Shown here: piece after piece, positions 18,123-27,381 of the stretch | Numbering within the stretch: the stretch's first letter is position 1 | Layout of the letters: the number at the start of each line of letters is the position of its first letter | NCBI RefSeq assembly: GCF_030915465.1 | Contig: NZ_CP133267.1 | Coordinates: 4,701,001-4,765,000 of the forward strand | Direction: 5' to 3' | DNA: 64,000 bases | From: Neobacillus sp. PS3-34 | GTDB lineage: Bacteria > Bacillota > Bacilli > Bacillales > Cytobacillaceae | Translations under genes and position numbers: made by a program | Notes under the pieces: model-generated | Seen by the model: only the letters and a program-made list of their open reading frames with translations | Databases searched by the model: none | Told to the model about the DNA's origin: nothing

Positions 18123-18366
18123 TGAAATTCCCTCCTCTCAAGATTTGATAAAGCTACTCTGAAAAAAACTATATCTTCAAAATAGTAACATTAATTATGT
18201 AAATTAAATATTTTAAGTTTAATAATCCATACCAACTCAGCTTTTTAACTTTCCTTAGTTCAATCCGGAAATTGAGCACATATATTGGTTAATGAAGGCC
18301 GAAATAATACCAATAAAGGTACTGGGATGCTCACATTAACGAAAACGGTAAAGGATGGGTTGAACC

Positions 18367-18630
18367 ATGAAAAAGTATCATCGCACCATGCTTGGATTGA
18401 TGGCAAGCAGCTTTGCAGCATTTTTTGTTGTTTTTTTCTTCAATAACCTGCCAGGGGTGGTGGTAGCACCCTCTATTTTTTCAGTAGAAAACACATTGTT
18501 TTTTATCTTCCTATTCCTGTCACTGTTTTATGTTCTATCCCTAAAGGTGGTCTCACTTCGCACCGAGAGAAAGGAAAAGAAGGAAAACAAACAATATAGA
18601 CAAAGCAAATTAGGTGACTGGGATTATTAA
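18367..18630 (+). CDS. Small two-helix membrane protein
   Basis: An 87-residue protein with two hydrophobic segments (about 7-29 and 40-63) and a strongly basic cytoplasmic tail (RTERKEKKENKQYRQSK). AAAGGA is upstream of the ATG at suitable spacing and a hairpin terminator follows the stop. The family is not recognised. Small proteins of this kind are common in Bacilli. Confidence 0.6.
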   Translation: MKKYHRTMLGLMASSFAAFFVVFFFNNLPGVVVAPSIFSVENTLFFIFLFLSLFYVLSLKVVSLRTERKEKKENKQYRQSKLGDWDY

Positions 18631-18663
18631 ATTGGTTTGTAATGTTTTTTCAAATTAAAAATA

Positions 18664-18694
18664 AAATGGCTCAGGTGACTGTTCTGAGCCATTT
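18664..18694. terminator. Bidirectional hairpin terminator
   Basis: AAATGGCTCAG (18664-18674) pairs perfectly with CTGAGCCATTT (18684-18694). A/T-rich flanks on both sides fit the convergent genes at 18367-18630 and 18775-19252. Confidence 0.8.
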
Positions 18695-18774
18695 CTATTT
18701 GTATTCAATTGCTTCTTAAAGTAATGCCACCATTTTAAGTGAAACAATTTACAATCTTAGTACATAACGTTCTG

Positions 18775-19252
18775 TCAACGATGGGAAGGCCAGGACCCTT
18801 GCATTTTTCTGATTTGAATAATTTGTCCTGTATGGTATGCGTCGTGAAGCATGATGTCCAGAAGTTTCCCTTCAAGGGAATCCTGGTCAAGCTCTTCAAC
18901 GGAAGTTTTACTCAGTATCTGTCTTAAACTGTGATGAGCGTTTTCGGCACGATCAACGACTTCCTTCCAGTCCTTCTCAACGTTAGATTGTTTGGTAAAA
19001 TCGAAAGTTTCATCACCGTCGAGATTATATGTCCATTCACGGCCAGTCCATTTTTGTTCCAAGTCTCTCTTTGTAATAAATGAGATGATTAACGTTCTCC
19101 CAAATTGTTTTGGTTGCCTCTCCAGTGGGTCTCCAGTTAGCTTGTTCTGCAGTGATTCCTTCAATTGCATGTTTGAACGGCGCATACCAGCTCTCCTTAT
19201 CGAACGTTGAATCTAGCACCTTTAAAAGCAAGTCAATTCGATTCAAAGCCAT
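18775..19252 (-). pseudogene. DinB/YfiT-like metal-binding protein, split by a 1-base frameshift near 19061
   Basis: The two overlapping minus-strand frames make one DinB four-helix-bundle protein of about 158 residues. The first part holds ENVNHLIYYKERL and the second EQKWTGREWTYN; inserting one base at CTTGG joins them. The three metal-ligand histidines of the fold are present (NHLIYY, ENAHHSL, HDAYHTGQI). The family includes bacillithiol-S-transferase-like and damage-inducible proteins. Start at 19252 with AAGGAGGAG upstream. Either a sequence error or a very recent pseudogene. Confidence 0.82.
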
Positions 19253-19760
19253 CTCCTCCTTGAATGGTTATCAGAATATTACTACGGTTTTATATCATCA
19301 GCTTACCATACAGACAAATACTGGACAATGTTTCCATAAATGCCTTGCTCTGATTTTATATTAAACAATTGATTAGAGAGAGCCACCACAAAATCGAATA
19401 CCCCAATTATAAAATGCAATTTTTCACAAAATCAGCCATGATTGCTGTTATCATCTGCTATTATCAAATTGCTATCACTTGATATCAATATACTATCTAC
19501 CTGCAACACCAGTGATATTAAGCTGCTTAACTGTGTTTGAATGGCTTATTACTCATCTATAAAAATATTCAAGTCCTAAACAGCACCCAATATCTTATTC
19601 CCCTTAACGAAATTCGAAAATTCTTATGCAGGTTTTCATGACAGGAAATTTTAACTACTTTTAGGAGGAATGTTGTAGGGATGAAACGTATATTCATATA
19701 GGAGGATTCTACATACATAGTTTGAATCTTTGTAACTTAAAAAGATATTGGGAGGTCTAT
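19253..19760. other. Long leader region upstream of tldD
   Basis: About 500 bases with no supportable gene. The last 100 bases hold three Shine-Dalgarno-like sequences (TTAGGAGGAATG near 19662, TAGGAGGATTC near 19699, GGGAGGTC near 19751). Tiny frames follow the first, including MKRIFI and a stop. Only the last fits tldD. This may be a leader-peptide region or chance. Confidence 0.35.
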
Positions 19761-21149
19761 ATGCTAAGTCAAACTGTAATTGAAGATGTACTGACAGCGG
19801 CTCTATCAACAGGTGGGGATTTTTCGGAGATTTTCGTGGAAGATCGTTTTACGAATAACATCACCCTGCAAAGCGGGAAAATTGATACATGTCTTTCAGG
19901 ACGTGATTTTGGAATCGGGATTCGTGTGTTTAAAGGATTTCAAAGCGTGTATGCGTATACAACAGATTTTAGTAAGGAGGGACTTATTAAAGCAGCTAAA
20001 AATGCAGCACAAGCCATTAAGGGAAATACGGTTATTCAACTAGCTCCATTTGTCCAACAGTCCTTTGATACCCTTCATCCTGTACAATTAATGCCGCAAG
20101 AAGTTGATAAGTCTCGGAAAGCAGCCGTCATGAAAAATGCCTTTGATAAAGCAAAAAACTATCACTCTAGTATTACGCAGGTAACCGTCCGTTATATGGA
20201 TGAGGAACAAAATGTACTGATTGCCAATTCAGAAGGAAAATTTATTGAAGACAAACGAATTCGTTCAAGGCTGGCGATACAATCTGTAGCAGTCAGGGAC
20301 AACCAGATGGAAACCGGCTTCTACGGACCTGGTGCACATCAGGGCTTTGAGTTCTTCGAAAACCTAAATATGGACCATTATGCAAAAGAATCCTCCCGTA
20401 TTGCGGTAACAATGTTAGATGCGAGTCCATGTCCAAGCGGGAAATTTCCTGTCATTATTGATAATGAATTTGGCGGCGTTATTTTTCATGAAGCATGCGG
20501 GCATGGATTAGAAGCAACCTGCGTTGCCAAAGATAATTCCGTTTTTGCGAATCGCCTTGGAGAACAAGTTGCCCCGGAAATCGTTTCATATATCGATGAC
20601 GGCACACTGCAAAATGAATGGGGCTCCATTAATATCGACGATGAAGGCGAAAAGGCAAGGAAAAATGTTCTCATCGAAAATGGTATTCTTAAAGGCTATT
20701 TAATAGATAAATTTAATTCACGAAGAATGGGCATGGAATCGACCGGTTCAGGCAGAAGACAATCCTTCCGTTTCGCGCCAACCTCAAGGATGACCAATAC
20801 CTATATTGCTCCAGGAAAATCAACGCCTGAAGAGATCATTGCCAATACTGAACATGGTATTTATGCAAAATATATGGGCGGTGGCCAAGTCAATCCTGCT
20901 ACAGGCGATTATAACTTTGCCATCATGGAAGCGTATGAAGTGAAAAATGGTAAGCTCGGTAAACCATTAAAAGGCGCGACTTTAATCGGAAATGGTCCAA
21001 AAACCTTACAGCTGGTCGATATGGTTGGAAATAATTTAGGCCATGGTGCAGGGATGTGTGGTTCCCAAAGTGGAAGCATTCCGGTGAACGTGGGTCAGCC
21101 AATGATTCGTGTCAGCGAAATAACTGTCGGTGGGACTAAGGGGGAATAA
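19761..21149 (+). CDS. tldD: TldD-type metalloprotease subunit
   Basis: At 463 residues it matches TldD, the zinc-bearing half of the TldD/TldE heterodimer, which degrades unfolded peptides and matures some ribosomal peptides. The catalytic motif HEACGHGLEA begins at residue 243 (HExxxH), with downstream GNGPKTLQLVDMVGNNLGHG and MCGSQSGSIPVNVGQP typical of the family. The ATG at 19761 with GGGAGG is chosen over the TTG at 19722. tldE begins 3 bases after the stop, so the two are coupled. No peptide-natural-product genes are adjacent. Confidence 0.92.
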   Translation: MLSQTVIEDVLTAALSTGGDFSEIFVEDRFTNNITLQSGKIDTCLSGRDFGIGIRVFKGFQSVYAYTTDFSKEGLIKAAKNAAQAIKGNTVIQLAPFVQQSFDTLHPVQLMPQEVDKSRKAAVMKNAFDKAKNYHSSITQVTVRYMDEEQNVLIANSEGKFIEDKRIRSRLAIQSVAVRDNQMETGFYGPGAHQGFEFFENLNMDHYAKESSRIAVTMLDASPCPSGKFPVIIDNEFGGVIFHEACGHGLEATCVAKDNSVFANRLGEQVAPEIVSYIDDGTLQNEWGSINIDDEGEKARKNVLIENGILKGYLIDKFNSRRMGMESTGSGRRQSFRFAPTSRMTNTYIAPGKSTPEEIIANTEHGIYAKYMGGGQVNPATGDYNFAIMEAYEVKNGKLGKPLKGATLIGNGPKTLQLVDMVGNNLGHGAGMCGSQSGSIPVNVGQPMIRVSEITVGGTKGE

Positions 21150-21152
21150 GCG

Positions 21153-22496
21153 ATGATGGTACAAGAATTTCAAACGAAGCTATTTAATGCTGCTCAAAAT
21201 AGTGGATATACCGATGTAGAAATTTATTTTGAAAAGAAAGAAGTTTTTGGCTGCCAGGTGTACAAAGGGGAAATTGATCAATATGAAATAGCCGAAGATG
21301 GCGGTGTATCCTTCCGGGGTATCATCAATGGTAAAATGGGCTACGCTTATTCTGAAAAAATAGATGATGCCTCCATCCCCTTCTTGTTAGAAAGTGCAAA
21401 AGAAAATACACAGATTATGAATGATGACGAGGTTGAGGAAATTTTTTCTGGAAGCAGTCATTATGAACAAACGAACTTTTTCTCCACAGCGTTAAATGAG
21501 GTAACCATTCCTGAAAAAATACAATTCATTAAGGACGTTGAACGCGAATTACTGGCCTATGATCCAAGAATTGCTGCAACGGATTATTGTTTCATTCGCT
21601 CCGAGTCGCTCTCAAGAAGCCTTGCAAATAATAAAGGCTTGTCTCTAACGGATCAAAATAATTATTTGTATGTGATTGTGGAAGCTATCGTGAAGGACGG
21701 AGAAGAAACCAAAACATCCTTTGAATTTATAGTGACAAAAGACTTCCATCGTTTAAATGCAAAGGAAATCGCCAAAAAGGCCGCAGAAGAGGCACTCTCC
21801 CAACTAGGATCGAGGAATATCGAGAGCAAGGACTACCCTGTTCTGTTAAGAAATGATGCAGCAGCTAACCTTTTTGCCACTTTTTCGCCTAATTTTTCAG
21901 CAGAAAACACGCAAGCGGGTATTTCATCATTAATGGATAAGCTTGGAAAGCAGATTGCAAGTCAAAAGATTACAATCGTTGATGATCCATTCCTGGAGGA
22001 TGGTCTTGCGAGCAGGACTTTTGATAGTGAAGGTGTTGCATCCAGCAAGCTTACATTAGTTGAATCCGGTGTTTTACAATCCTTGCTTTATAATCAAAAG
22101 ACCGCAAAAAAAGATCAAACGGAAACCACAGGACATGCACATAAGGATTCCTATAAAAGTGCGATCAAGGTCGGACCATCCAATCTTTATATCCAGCCCT
22201 CCCCTACTCTATTTGAGGATTTACTCGCATCCATGGGAGAAGGCATATTGATTACCCATCTATCTGGCTTGCATTCAGGAGCAAACAAAGTTTCAGGTGA
22301 TTTCTCAGTTGCCGCCAATGGTTACTTTGTGAAAGACGGTAAGGTTCAATTTCCTGTAAACTTAATGACCATTGCGGGTAATTTTTATCAATTACTACAA
22401 AATGTCGAGGAAATAGGTTCTGACCTAACTTTCCCACTTTCACCAATTGGGTCCCCATCGGTTTTAGTTAAATCATTGTCGGTTACTGTGGAGTAA
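21153..22496 (+). CDS. pmbA: TldE/PmbA-type protease subunit
   Basis: The 447-residue partner of TldD, homologous but without an HExxxH zinc motif, as expected for TldE (PmbA). DYPVLLRNDAAANLFATFSPNFSAE and THLSGLHSGANKVSGDFSVAANGYFVKDGK are diagnostic. The start at 21153 sits in AAGGGGGAATAAGCG, overlapping the tldD stop region. The operon ends in a good terminator. Substrate in this organism unknown. Confidence 0.92.
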   Translation: MMVQEFQTKLFNAAQNSGYTDVEIYFEKKEVFGCQVYKGEIDQYEIAEDGGVSFRGIINGKMGYAYSEKIDDASIPFLLESAKENTQIMNDDEVEEIFSGSSHYEQTNFFSTALNEVTIPEKIQFIKDVERELLAYDPRIAATDYCFIRSESLSRSLANNKGLSLTDQNNYLYVIVEAIVKDGEETKTSFEFIVTKDFHRLNAKEIAKKAAEEALSQLGSRNIESKDYPVLLRNDAAANLFATFSPNFSAENTQAGISSLMDKLGKQIASQKITIVDDPFLEDGLASRTFDSEGVASSKLTLVESGVLQSLLYNQKTAKKDQTETTGHAHKDSYKSAIKVGPSNLYIQPSPTLFEDLLASMGEGILITHLSGLHSGANKVSGDFSVAANGYFVKDGKVQFPVNLMTIAGNFYQLLQNVEEIGSDLTFPLSPIGSPSVLVKSLSVTVE

Positions 22497-22516
22497 AATT
22501 GTTTTATTTATTAAGC

Positions 22517-22554
22517 AAAAAATGCTGAGCATTATTAAGGCTCAGCATTTTTTT
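22517..22554. terminator. Bidirectional terminator after tldE and after the catabolic gene cluster
   Basis: AAAAAATGCTGAGC pairs with GCTCAGCATTTTTT with loop ATTATTAAG. T-runs occur in both directions, so it can end the tldDE operon and the long minus-strand cluster. Confidence 0.88.
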
Positions 22555-22605
22555 GTTTTTGTACTGAAAAGTCTGTGGTTAGTTATTATCAGGTGTAAAC
22601 AAATC

Positions 22606-23082
22606 CTAAAGCAATTTCTCCATATAATATCGATCTTCCCCAACACCGAATTCGGAGTATCTTGTTTCTTTTACTTCAAATCCTTCTCTTTCATATAGGT
22701 TTACGGCTGGCAGGTTCTTTACGCTAACCGTTAAGCAAACGATCGATAACCCGTCATTTTTAAGAATGGAACATACCTCTTGTAAGAACTGTTTTCCGAT
22801 TCCCTTACCTTTATAGTCGGATCTAACGTAATAGCCAAAAATATAAGCTTTATCCGGGTTATGATAATCTCTTATGCATTCACAAACTGCCACGGGTCGA
22901 TTCTCATCTTGGTGTCTATATAAAATTAGCTTTCCAAAACGGGCGATTGGAACAAGTGTTTGTTCATCAACGGCACCTGTCCCAGGAAATGCATCAACTT
23001 CGAGCTCCATCATCATTTTTTGTTCTTCGGGTGTTAATTTAGTTGGAATATCGATGTAAAAAGGTTTTTCCATGATCATCAT
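22606..23082 (-). CDS. GNAT N-acetyltransferase
   Basis: A 158-residue acetyltransferase with the acetyl-CoA loop VRSDYKGKGIGKQFLQEV (about 103-120) and the C-terminal block LPAVNLYEREGFEVKETRYSE. Its ribosome site GAGGAGGT overlaps the stop codon region of the upstream M81 gene (4 bases between the genes), so it is translationally coupled as the last gene of the long cluster. It may acetylate an intermediate or detoxify an amine; this is inference. Confidence 0.85.
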   Translation of the reverse strand: MMIMEKPFYIDIPTKLTPEEQKMMMELEVDAFPGTGAVDEQTLVPIARFGKLILYRHQDENRPVAVCECIRDYHNPDKAYIFGYYVRSDYKGKGIGKQFLQEVCSILKNDGLSIVCLTVSVKNLPAVNLYEREGFEVKETRYSEFGVGEDRYYMEKLL

Positions 23083-23086
23083 ATCT

Positions 23087-24589
23087 TTATACCTCCTCGA
23101 CTTCAGTAAACTCTATATCTTTAAGCGGCCAGATGTCCTCTGGGATATTTTTATACGGAAAATGACTTAAACCATTGGATGCCACTCCTGGAGCATCGAC
23201 ATATATTACCTTACTAATTATGGGATCAAAGGCTGCCCGGAAATGATTTTTCACTTTTAATCCTAAAATGGTATAGGAAGTCGGCTCAATACCTATATGT
23301 CGGAACATCTCAGGGTCATTAGCTGACATAGGACGGCCTATCAAAAGAATGTCCACATTTCCTGCTCGAATGTAGGCTGCTCCTTTAACATCCACTCGTA
23401 AGTGTTGATTAAATGGGCCACTATTGTAAAAAACGCCATCTGACAGGGCCATCACCTCTGCTTTGACTTTAACTGACCCTCCAAATTCAGGAGAAGTTTT
23501 TCCGCCAAGCTCAAGCATAACAGTACTGCCAACTCCAGCGTTTCTGCATCTTTCAATCGATTCTGGGTCAGTCAATCCACCAAATAATGTTTTCGGATTG
23601 TTTTCGTAAATAAATTCTTCTAATAAAAGAGTCGTGTCCCCACTCCCACAGCTTAAAGGATTATCCGAGATATCTGCCAATACAATTGGTTTTACTACTT
23701 CCATGGACAAAGCAATCTTCATGCCCTCTTTAACTGTTGGGAGCTCCATAATAAAATCGTCACGAATCTCCCAGAATTTGTTGGCTAATTCTCTTGCTGC
23801 ATGATCTGCATTATTTTGATCGTTGGCAATGACAAGGACGCTTGCCCCTACTATCGGAATGTCGGAATAAGGAAAGCCGCCAAAAACAGAAGCATTTTTA
23901 ATAAAATCATAACTTTCAAGTTTAGAAGCAAGCACCATCAATTCATGCATGGGTCCTTCCTCAGTCCGCATGTTAATAGAAGGAGGCATCATCGGAAGCT
24001 TGATGAAAGAAGCCGCATAGCGCTTTTTCTCCAGTAAATGCTCCAGAAGTAATGTAGCTGCATTCACCCCTTGATCATACATGTCAACATGAGGATACGT
24101 TTTAAACCCAAAATGATAAGGTGTATGGTTTAACATCGTTGCACTTAAATTTGCGTGCATATCTAGAGTGGTTGCGATGGGAATATCATGCCCGATCAAA
24201 TTTCTGATTTCCTTTAACAGTTTCTCTTCAGGGTCAAAAATACCTTCCACTACCATTGCACCATGTAAAGCTAGAAGCAAACCATCCAGCTTCCCTGCCT
24301 TCTCGATTTCGGTCAGCATTTCTCCTTCAATTTGCTGATAGGCTTCGTCCGTTACCGGCCCTGAAGGAGTCGCAGCTGCACACAATAATGGAACGATTTC
24401 AATTTGTTCTACCTTTGACAAAACATCCAAAAAGCCGCCTACTTCTGTTTTGGTCGCAGTATAGGCAGAAAAAATTTCGGCTCCTTTAAAATATCCTTCA
24501 TTATAAAAAGCTTGAATATCCGTTTTTATAGGAGCGAAACTATGGGATTCATGATAGAAAAAAGCAATCCCGATTCGAAGCTTTTTCAT
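23087..24589 (-). CDS. M81 family metallopeptidase (MlrC-like)
   Basis: This 500-residue protein matches the MlrC (microcystinase C) family throughout. The N-terminal FFYHESHSFAPIKTDI, GLLLALHGAMVVEG, TTLDMHANLSATML and the C-terminal-half ADISDNPLSCGSGDTTLLLEE are characteristic. MlrC hydrolyses linear microcystin, including cleavage after the beta-amino acid Adda, and homologues are found in other peptide catabolism clusters. No signal peptide. It lies 43 bases after the aldehyde dehydrogenase and just before GNAT. A role in opening unusual peptide bonds fits the cluster. Confidence 0.87.
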   Translation of the reverse strand: MKKLRIGIAFFYHESHSFAPIKTDIQAFYNEGYFKGAEIFSAYTATKTEVGGFLDVLSKVEQIEIVPLLCAAATPSGPVTDEAYQQIEGEMLTEIEKAGKLDGLLLALHGAMVVEGIFDPEEKLLKEIRNLIGHDIPIATTLDMHANLSATMLNHTPYHFGFKTYPHVDMYDQGVNAATLLLEHLLEKKRYAASFIKLPMMPPSINMRTEEGPMHELMVLASKLESYDFIKNASVFGGFPYSDIPIVGASVLVIANDQNNADHAARELANKFWEIRDDFIMELPTVKEGMKIALSMEVVKPIVLADISDNPLSCGSGDTTLLLEEFIYENNPKTLFGGLTDPESIERCRNAGVGSTVMLELGGKTSPEFGGSVKVKAEVMALSDGVFYNSGPFNQHLRVDVKGAAYIRAGNVDILLIGRPMSANDPEMFRHIGIEPTSYTILGLKVKNHFRAAFDPIISKVIYVDAPGVASNGLSHFPYKNIPEDIWPLKDIEFTEVEEV

Positions 24590-24632
24590 AAAGCATCTCC
24601 TTGTGGTAGTTAATCAATTTTAAAAAAACATT

Positions 24633-26081
24633 CTAATAAGTCGTATAAATCGACTTCCATTCTGTCATCACATCAAAGGCATGATGCGAAACTTCTCGAT
24701 GTCCATTGCCGGAATGCTTAGTTCCACCAAAAGCGATTCCAAGTTCAGCATTGGAGGTACCATTATTAATGTAAACCAACCCGCTTTCGATTTCTTTGGC
24801 ACCACGATTTGCAAAATGAAGGCTGCTAGTAAACAAGGAAGTGGATAGTCCGTATATGGTATCATTATTTACTTCTATTGCTTCTTCAAAGCTATCGACC
24901 TCTATGAACGCCAGAACCGGTCCAAATATTTCTTCTTGGGCAACCGTATCATCTATTTTTACATTGCTTAAGATTGTAGGCTCATAAAAGAATCCTCTTT
25001 CACTGAATATACGCCTCCCGCCACATTCAATCACCGAACCTTGGGAGACGGCTAAATCTACATATTTTTCAACCGTTTGAATCTGCTGTTTATTAGTTAA
25101 CGGACCGATATCAATACCTGGTTCGAGTCCATTTCCTGCTTTTAGTTGTTTCGTTAGAGAAACGACCCGCTGAAGTAATTCATCCTTCACTTCGGACTCA
25201 ACAATCACCCGGCTTGCAGCTGTACATCTTTGACCGGTAGTCGTAAAGGCAGCCTTTACGATCGCTTCCGCAGCTTGCTTAAGGTCTGCATCCTTTAAGA
25301 CAATAGCTGCATTTTTCCCTCCTAGCTCTAAGGCTACTCTTTTTAACGTTTTGGCAGCTGTTTCGGATAGCTTAATTCCTACTTCAGTTGAGCCCGTAAA
25401 CGAAATGACCTTAACGTCTTTATGTTCCGCAAGCTGTGCACCCACCTTGCTTCCAGAACCTGTAATCAAATTCAATACACCCTTTGGAAGGCCAATATCA
25501 TGAAAAACATCTGTGAAAATTTGTGCCGATAAAGCAACCTCGGAAGCCGGTTTCCAAACGACTGTATTCCCACTGATTAGGGCTGCCAAAATTTTATAGC
25601 CTGCCAAAGATACTGGGAAATTCCATGGAGTAATACAAGTCACTACCCCAACAGGCTCACGAATCATCATAATATGACGATTATCGGCGCCAGCACCAAC
25701 GGTTTCACCGAATAGTCTTCGTCCTTCTCCTGCCATGTACTTGCAGGTTTCAATTACGACACCCACTTCTCCAAGTGATTCAGCTAATACCTTACCCATT
25801 TCCTGAGTCATCATTTGAGCTAAAATATCCCTTTTCTCTTCAAAAGCCTTTGCTGCTTTCCAAAGAAATTGTGCTCTTTCTGGAAGTGGTGTGTTTTTCC
25901 ACATTTTAAAAGCGGATCTCGCACTTTCAACGGCATCATCCACCTGGGAAGCTGTAGCAGCAGGACAATAGCCAACTACTTCCTCTGTAGCAGGATTCAG
26001 ACTCTCAAAAAATTCCTGGTCCTCTTCTAGAATCCAAGACCCGTTTATATACAATCCTTTTTTGGTTGCTTGTTGAATCAT
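24633..26081 (-). CDS. Aldehyde dehydrogenase family protein, succinate-semialdehyde-dehydrogenase-like
   Basis: The 482-residue NAD(P)-dependent aldehyde dehydrogenase has TPWNFPVSLAGYKILAALISGN, FTGSTEVG, LELGGKN (general base Glu252) and TGQRCTAASR (nucleophile Cys286). It oxidises an aldehyde to a carboxylate. Two class III aminotransferases directly upstream suggest it takes an omega-oxo acid such as succinate or malonate semialdehyde. The C-terminal FGGTKHSGNGHREVSHHAFD differs from classical GabD, so the exact substrate is open. RBS AAAGGAGG; 13 bases after the preceding gene. Confidence 0.87.
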   Translation of the reverse strand: MIQQATKKGLYINGSWILEEDQEFFESLNPATEEVVGYCPAATASQVDDAVESARSAFKMWKNTPLPERAQFLWKAAKAFEEKRDILAQMMTQEMGKVLAESLGEVGVVIETCKYMAGEGRRLFGETVGAGADNRHIMMIREPVGVVTCITPWNFPVSLAGYKILAALISGNTVVWKPASEVALSAQIFTDVFHDIGLPKGVLNLITGSGSKVGAQLAEHKDVKVISFTGSTEVGIKLSETAAKTLKRVALELGGKNAAIVLKDADLKQAAEAIVKAAFTTTGQRCTAASRVIVESEVKDELLQRVVSLTKQLKAGNGLEPGIDIGPLTNKQQIQTVEKYVDLAVSQGSVIECGGRRIFSERGFFYEPTILSNVKIDDTVAQEEIFGPVLAFIEVDSFEEAIEVNNDTIYGLSTSLFTSSLHFANRGAKEIESGLVYINNGTSNAELGIAFGGTKHSGNGHREVSHHAFDVMTEWKSIYTTY

Positions 26082-26094
26082 CCGATTGCCTCCT

Positions 26095-27381
26095 TTATAG
26101 TGTATCTTTTATGGCGTCTTCTAAAATGGACAAACCTTGATGTAAATCTTCCTCATTAATATTAAGTGGAAGCATTAATCTAATCGTTTGTCCTTGTACA
26201 CCACAATTCATGATCAGAAGTTTATGTTCTAAACATTTTTGCTTGATAAGCGGAACAGCATGGCTGGCAAAATCCTCGTGGAATTCAATTCCGATCATCA
26301 TTCCTAAACCGTGAATTTCCTTAATTCCAGGTAGCCCATTTAGGGATTCCTTTAATCGTTCTACAATCTTTGCCCCTAAATCCCTGCTTCGGTCGACTAG
26401 TTTTTCTTCTTCAATGACATTAATATTCGCTAGAGCTGCTGCACAAGAAATCGGATTCCCTCCAAAAGTTGAACCATGCCCTCCAATTGGCCATTTTTCA
26501 TGGAGCTCCCTGCTTGCAACGATCGCTCCAAGCGGCATTCCGCCAGATAGCGCCTTTGCTAAAACCATAATGTCAGGAGTTACACCAGAATGCTCTGCTG
26601 CGAACATTTTCCCGGTGCTGCGAAATCCAGTTTGAACCTCATCAAAGATTAAGAGAATTCCATGTTTTTCTGTTATTTTTCTAAGCTCCTGCAAGAATTC
26701 AACCGGAGCTGGGAAATATCCGCCTTCACCCATCACTGGTTCAATAACCACAGCAGCCACGCGTGAAGGATCAATCCGTAAATCAAAGATTTTTTGAAGC
26801 TGGTGTAAACAATAAGGAACAATCTCTTCTTCTTTCACACCCTTTAATTGTGATGGGTATGGATATGGAGCGTGATAGACCTCTCCTAAAATAGGTTCAT
26901 AGTATTTTCGATATTTGGAGCTAGAAGCAGTGATGGCCGTTGCCCCAAGTGTTCTCCCATGGAAGGAACCTTCAAAGGCAATGATCCCTGGTCTGCCAGT
27001 AGCTGCCCGAGCTAGTTTTAAGGCTCCATCAATCGCTTCTCCACCTGAATTCGCGAAAAATACGGTATCCAGATTGCCTGGCGTGATTTCAGCGATTTTC
27101 TCTGCAAGGTTGGCAGCCGATTCATAATAGCCATAGTTCAATCCGAAATGAATAAACGACTCTGCTTGTTTTTTAATAGCTTGAACCATCGCGTCATTCG
27201 CGTGACCGACAGCATTTACAGCTACACCAGACACAAAGTCAATGTATTCATCACCATCAGCTGTCCAAAATCTAGCTCCCTTTGCTTTTTCTACGACTAA
27301 TTCTGTTACCCTTGTCAAGACTGGGGATAAATGTTTTTTTGCCTTTTCTTTAATTTCCTGTGATTTATTTTGCACCTTCAT
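26095..27381 (-). CDS. Class III (omega) aminotransferase, GabT-like
   Basis: A 428-residue PLP enzyme with the fold-type I class III pattern: FVSGVAVNAVGHANDAMVQA near the N-terminus, FANSGGEAIDGALKLARAATG, GSFHGRTLGATAITASS, LIFDEVQTGFRSTGKMFAAEH, and VLAKALSGGMPLGAIVAS, where the Lys in AKALSGG binds PLP. Such enzymes act on 4-aminobutyrate, beta-alanine, ornithine and related amines. Its start overlaps the end of the preceding aminotransferase by 17 bases. Pairing with an aldehyde dehydrogenase suggests conversion of an omega-amino acid to a dicarboxylate. Confidence 0.9.
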   Translation of the reverse strand: MKVQNKSQEIKEKAKKHLSPVLTRVTELVVEKAKGARFWTADGDEYIDFVSGVAVNAVGHANDAMVQAIKKQAESFIHFGLNYGYYESAANLAEKIAEITPGNLDTVFFANSGGEAIDGALKLARAATGRPGIIAFEGSFHGRTLGATAITASSSKYRKYYEPILGEVYHAPYPYPSQLKGVKEEEIVPYCLHQLQKIFDLRIDPSRVAAVVIEPVMGEGGYFPAPVEFLQELRKITEKHGILLIFDEVQTGFRSTGKMFAAEHSGVTPDIMVLAKALSGGMPLGAIVASRELHEKWPIGGHGSTFGGNPISCAAALANINVIEEEKLVDRSRDLGAKIVERLKESLNGLPGIKEIHGLGMMIGIEFHEDFASHAVPLIKQKCLEHKLLIMNCGVQGQTIRLMLPLNINEEDLHQGLSILEDAIKDTL

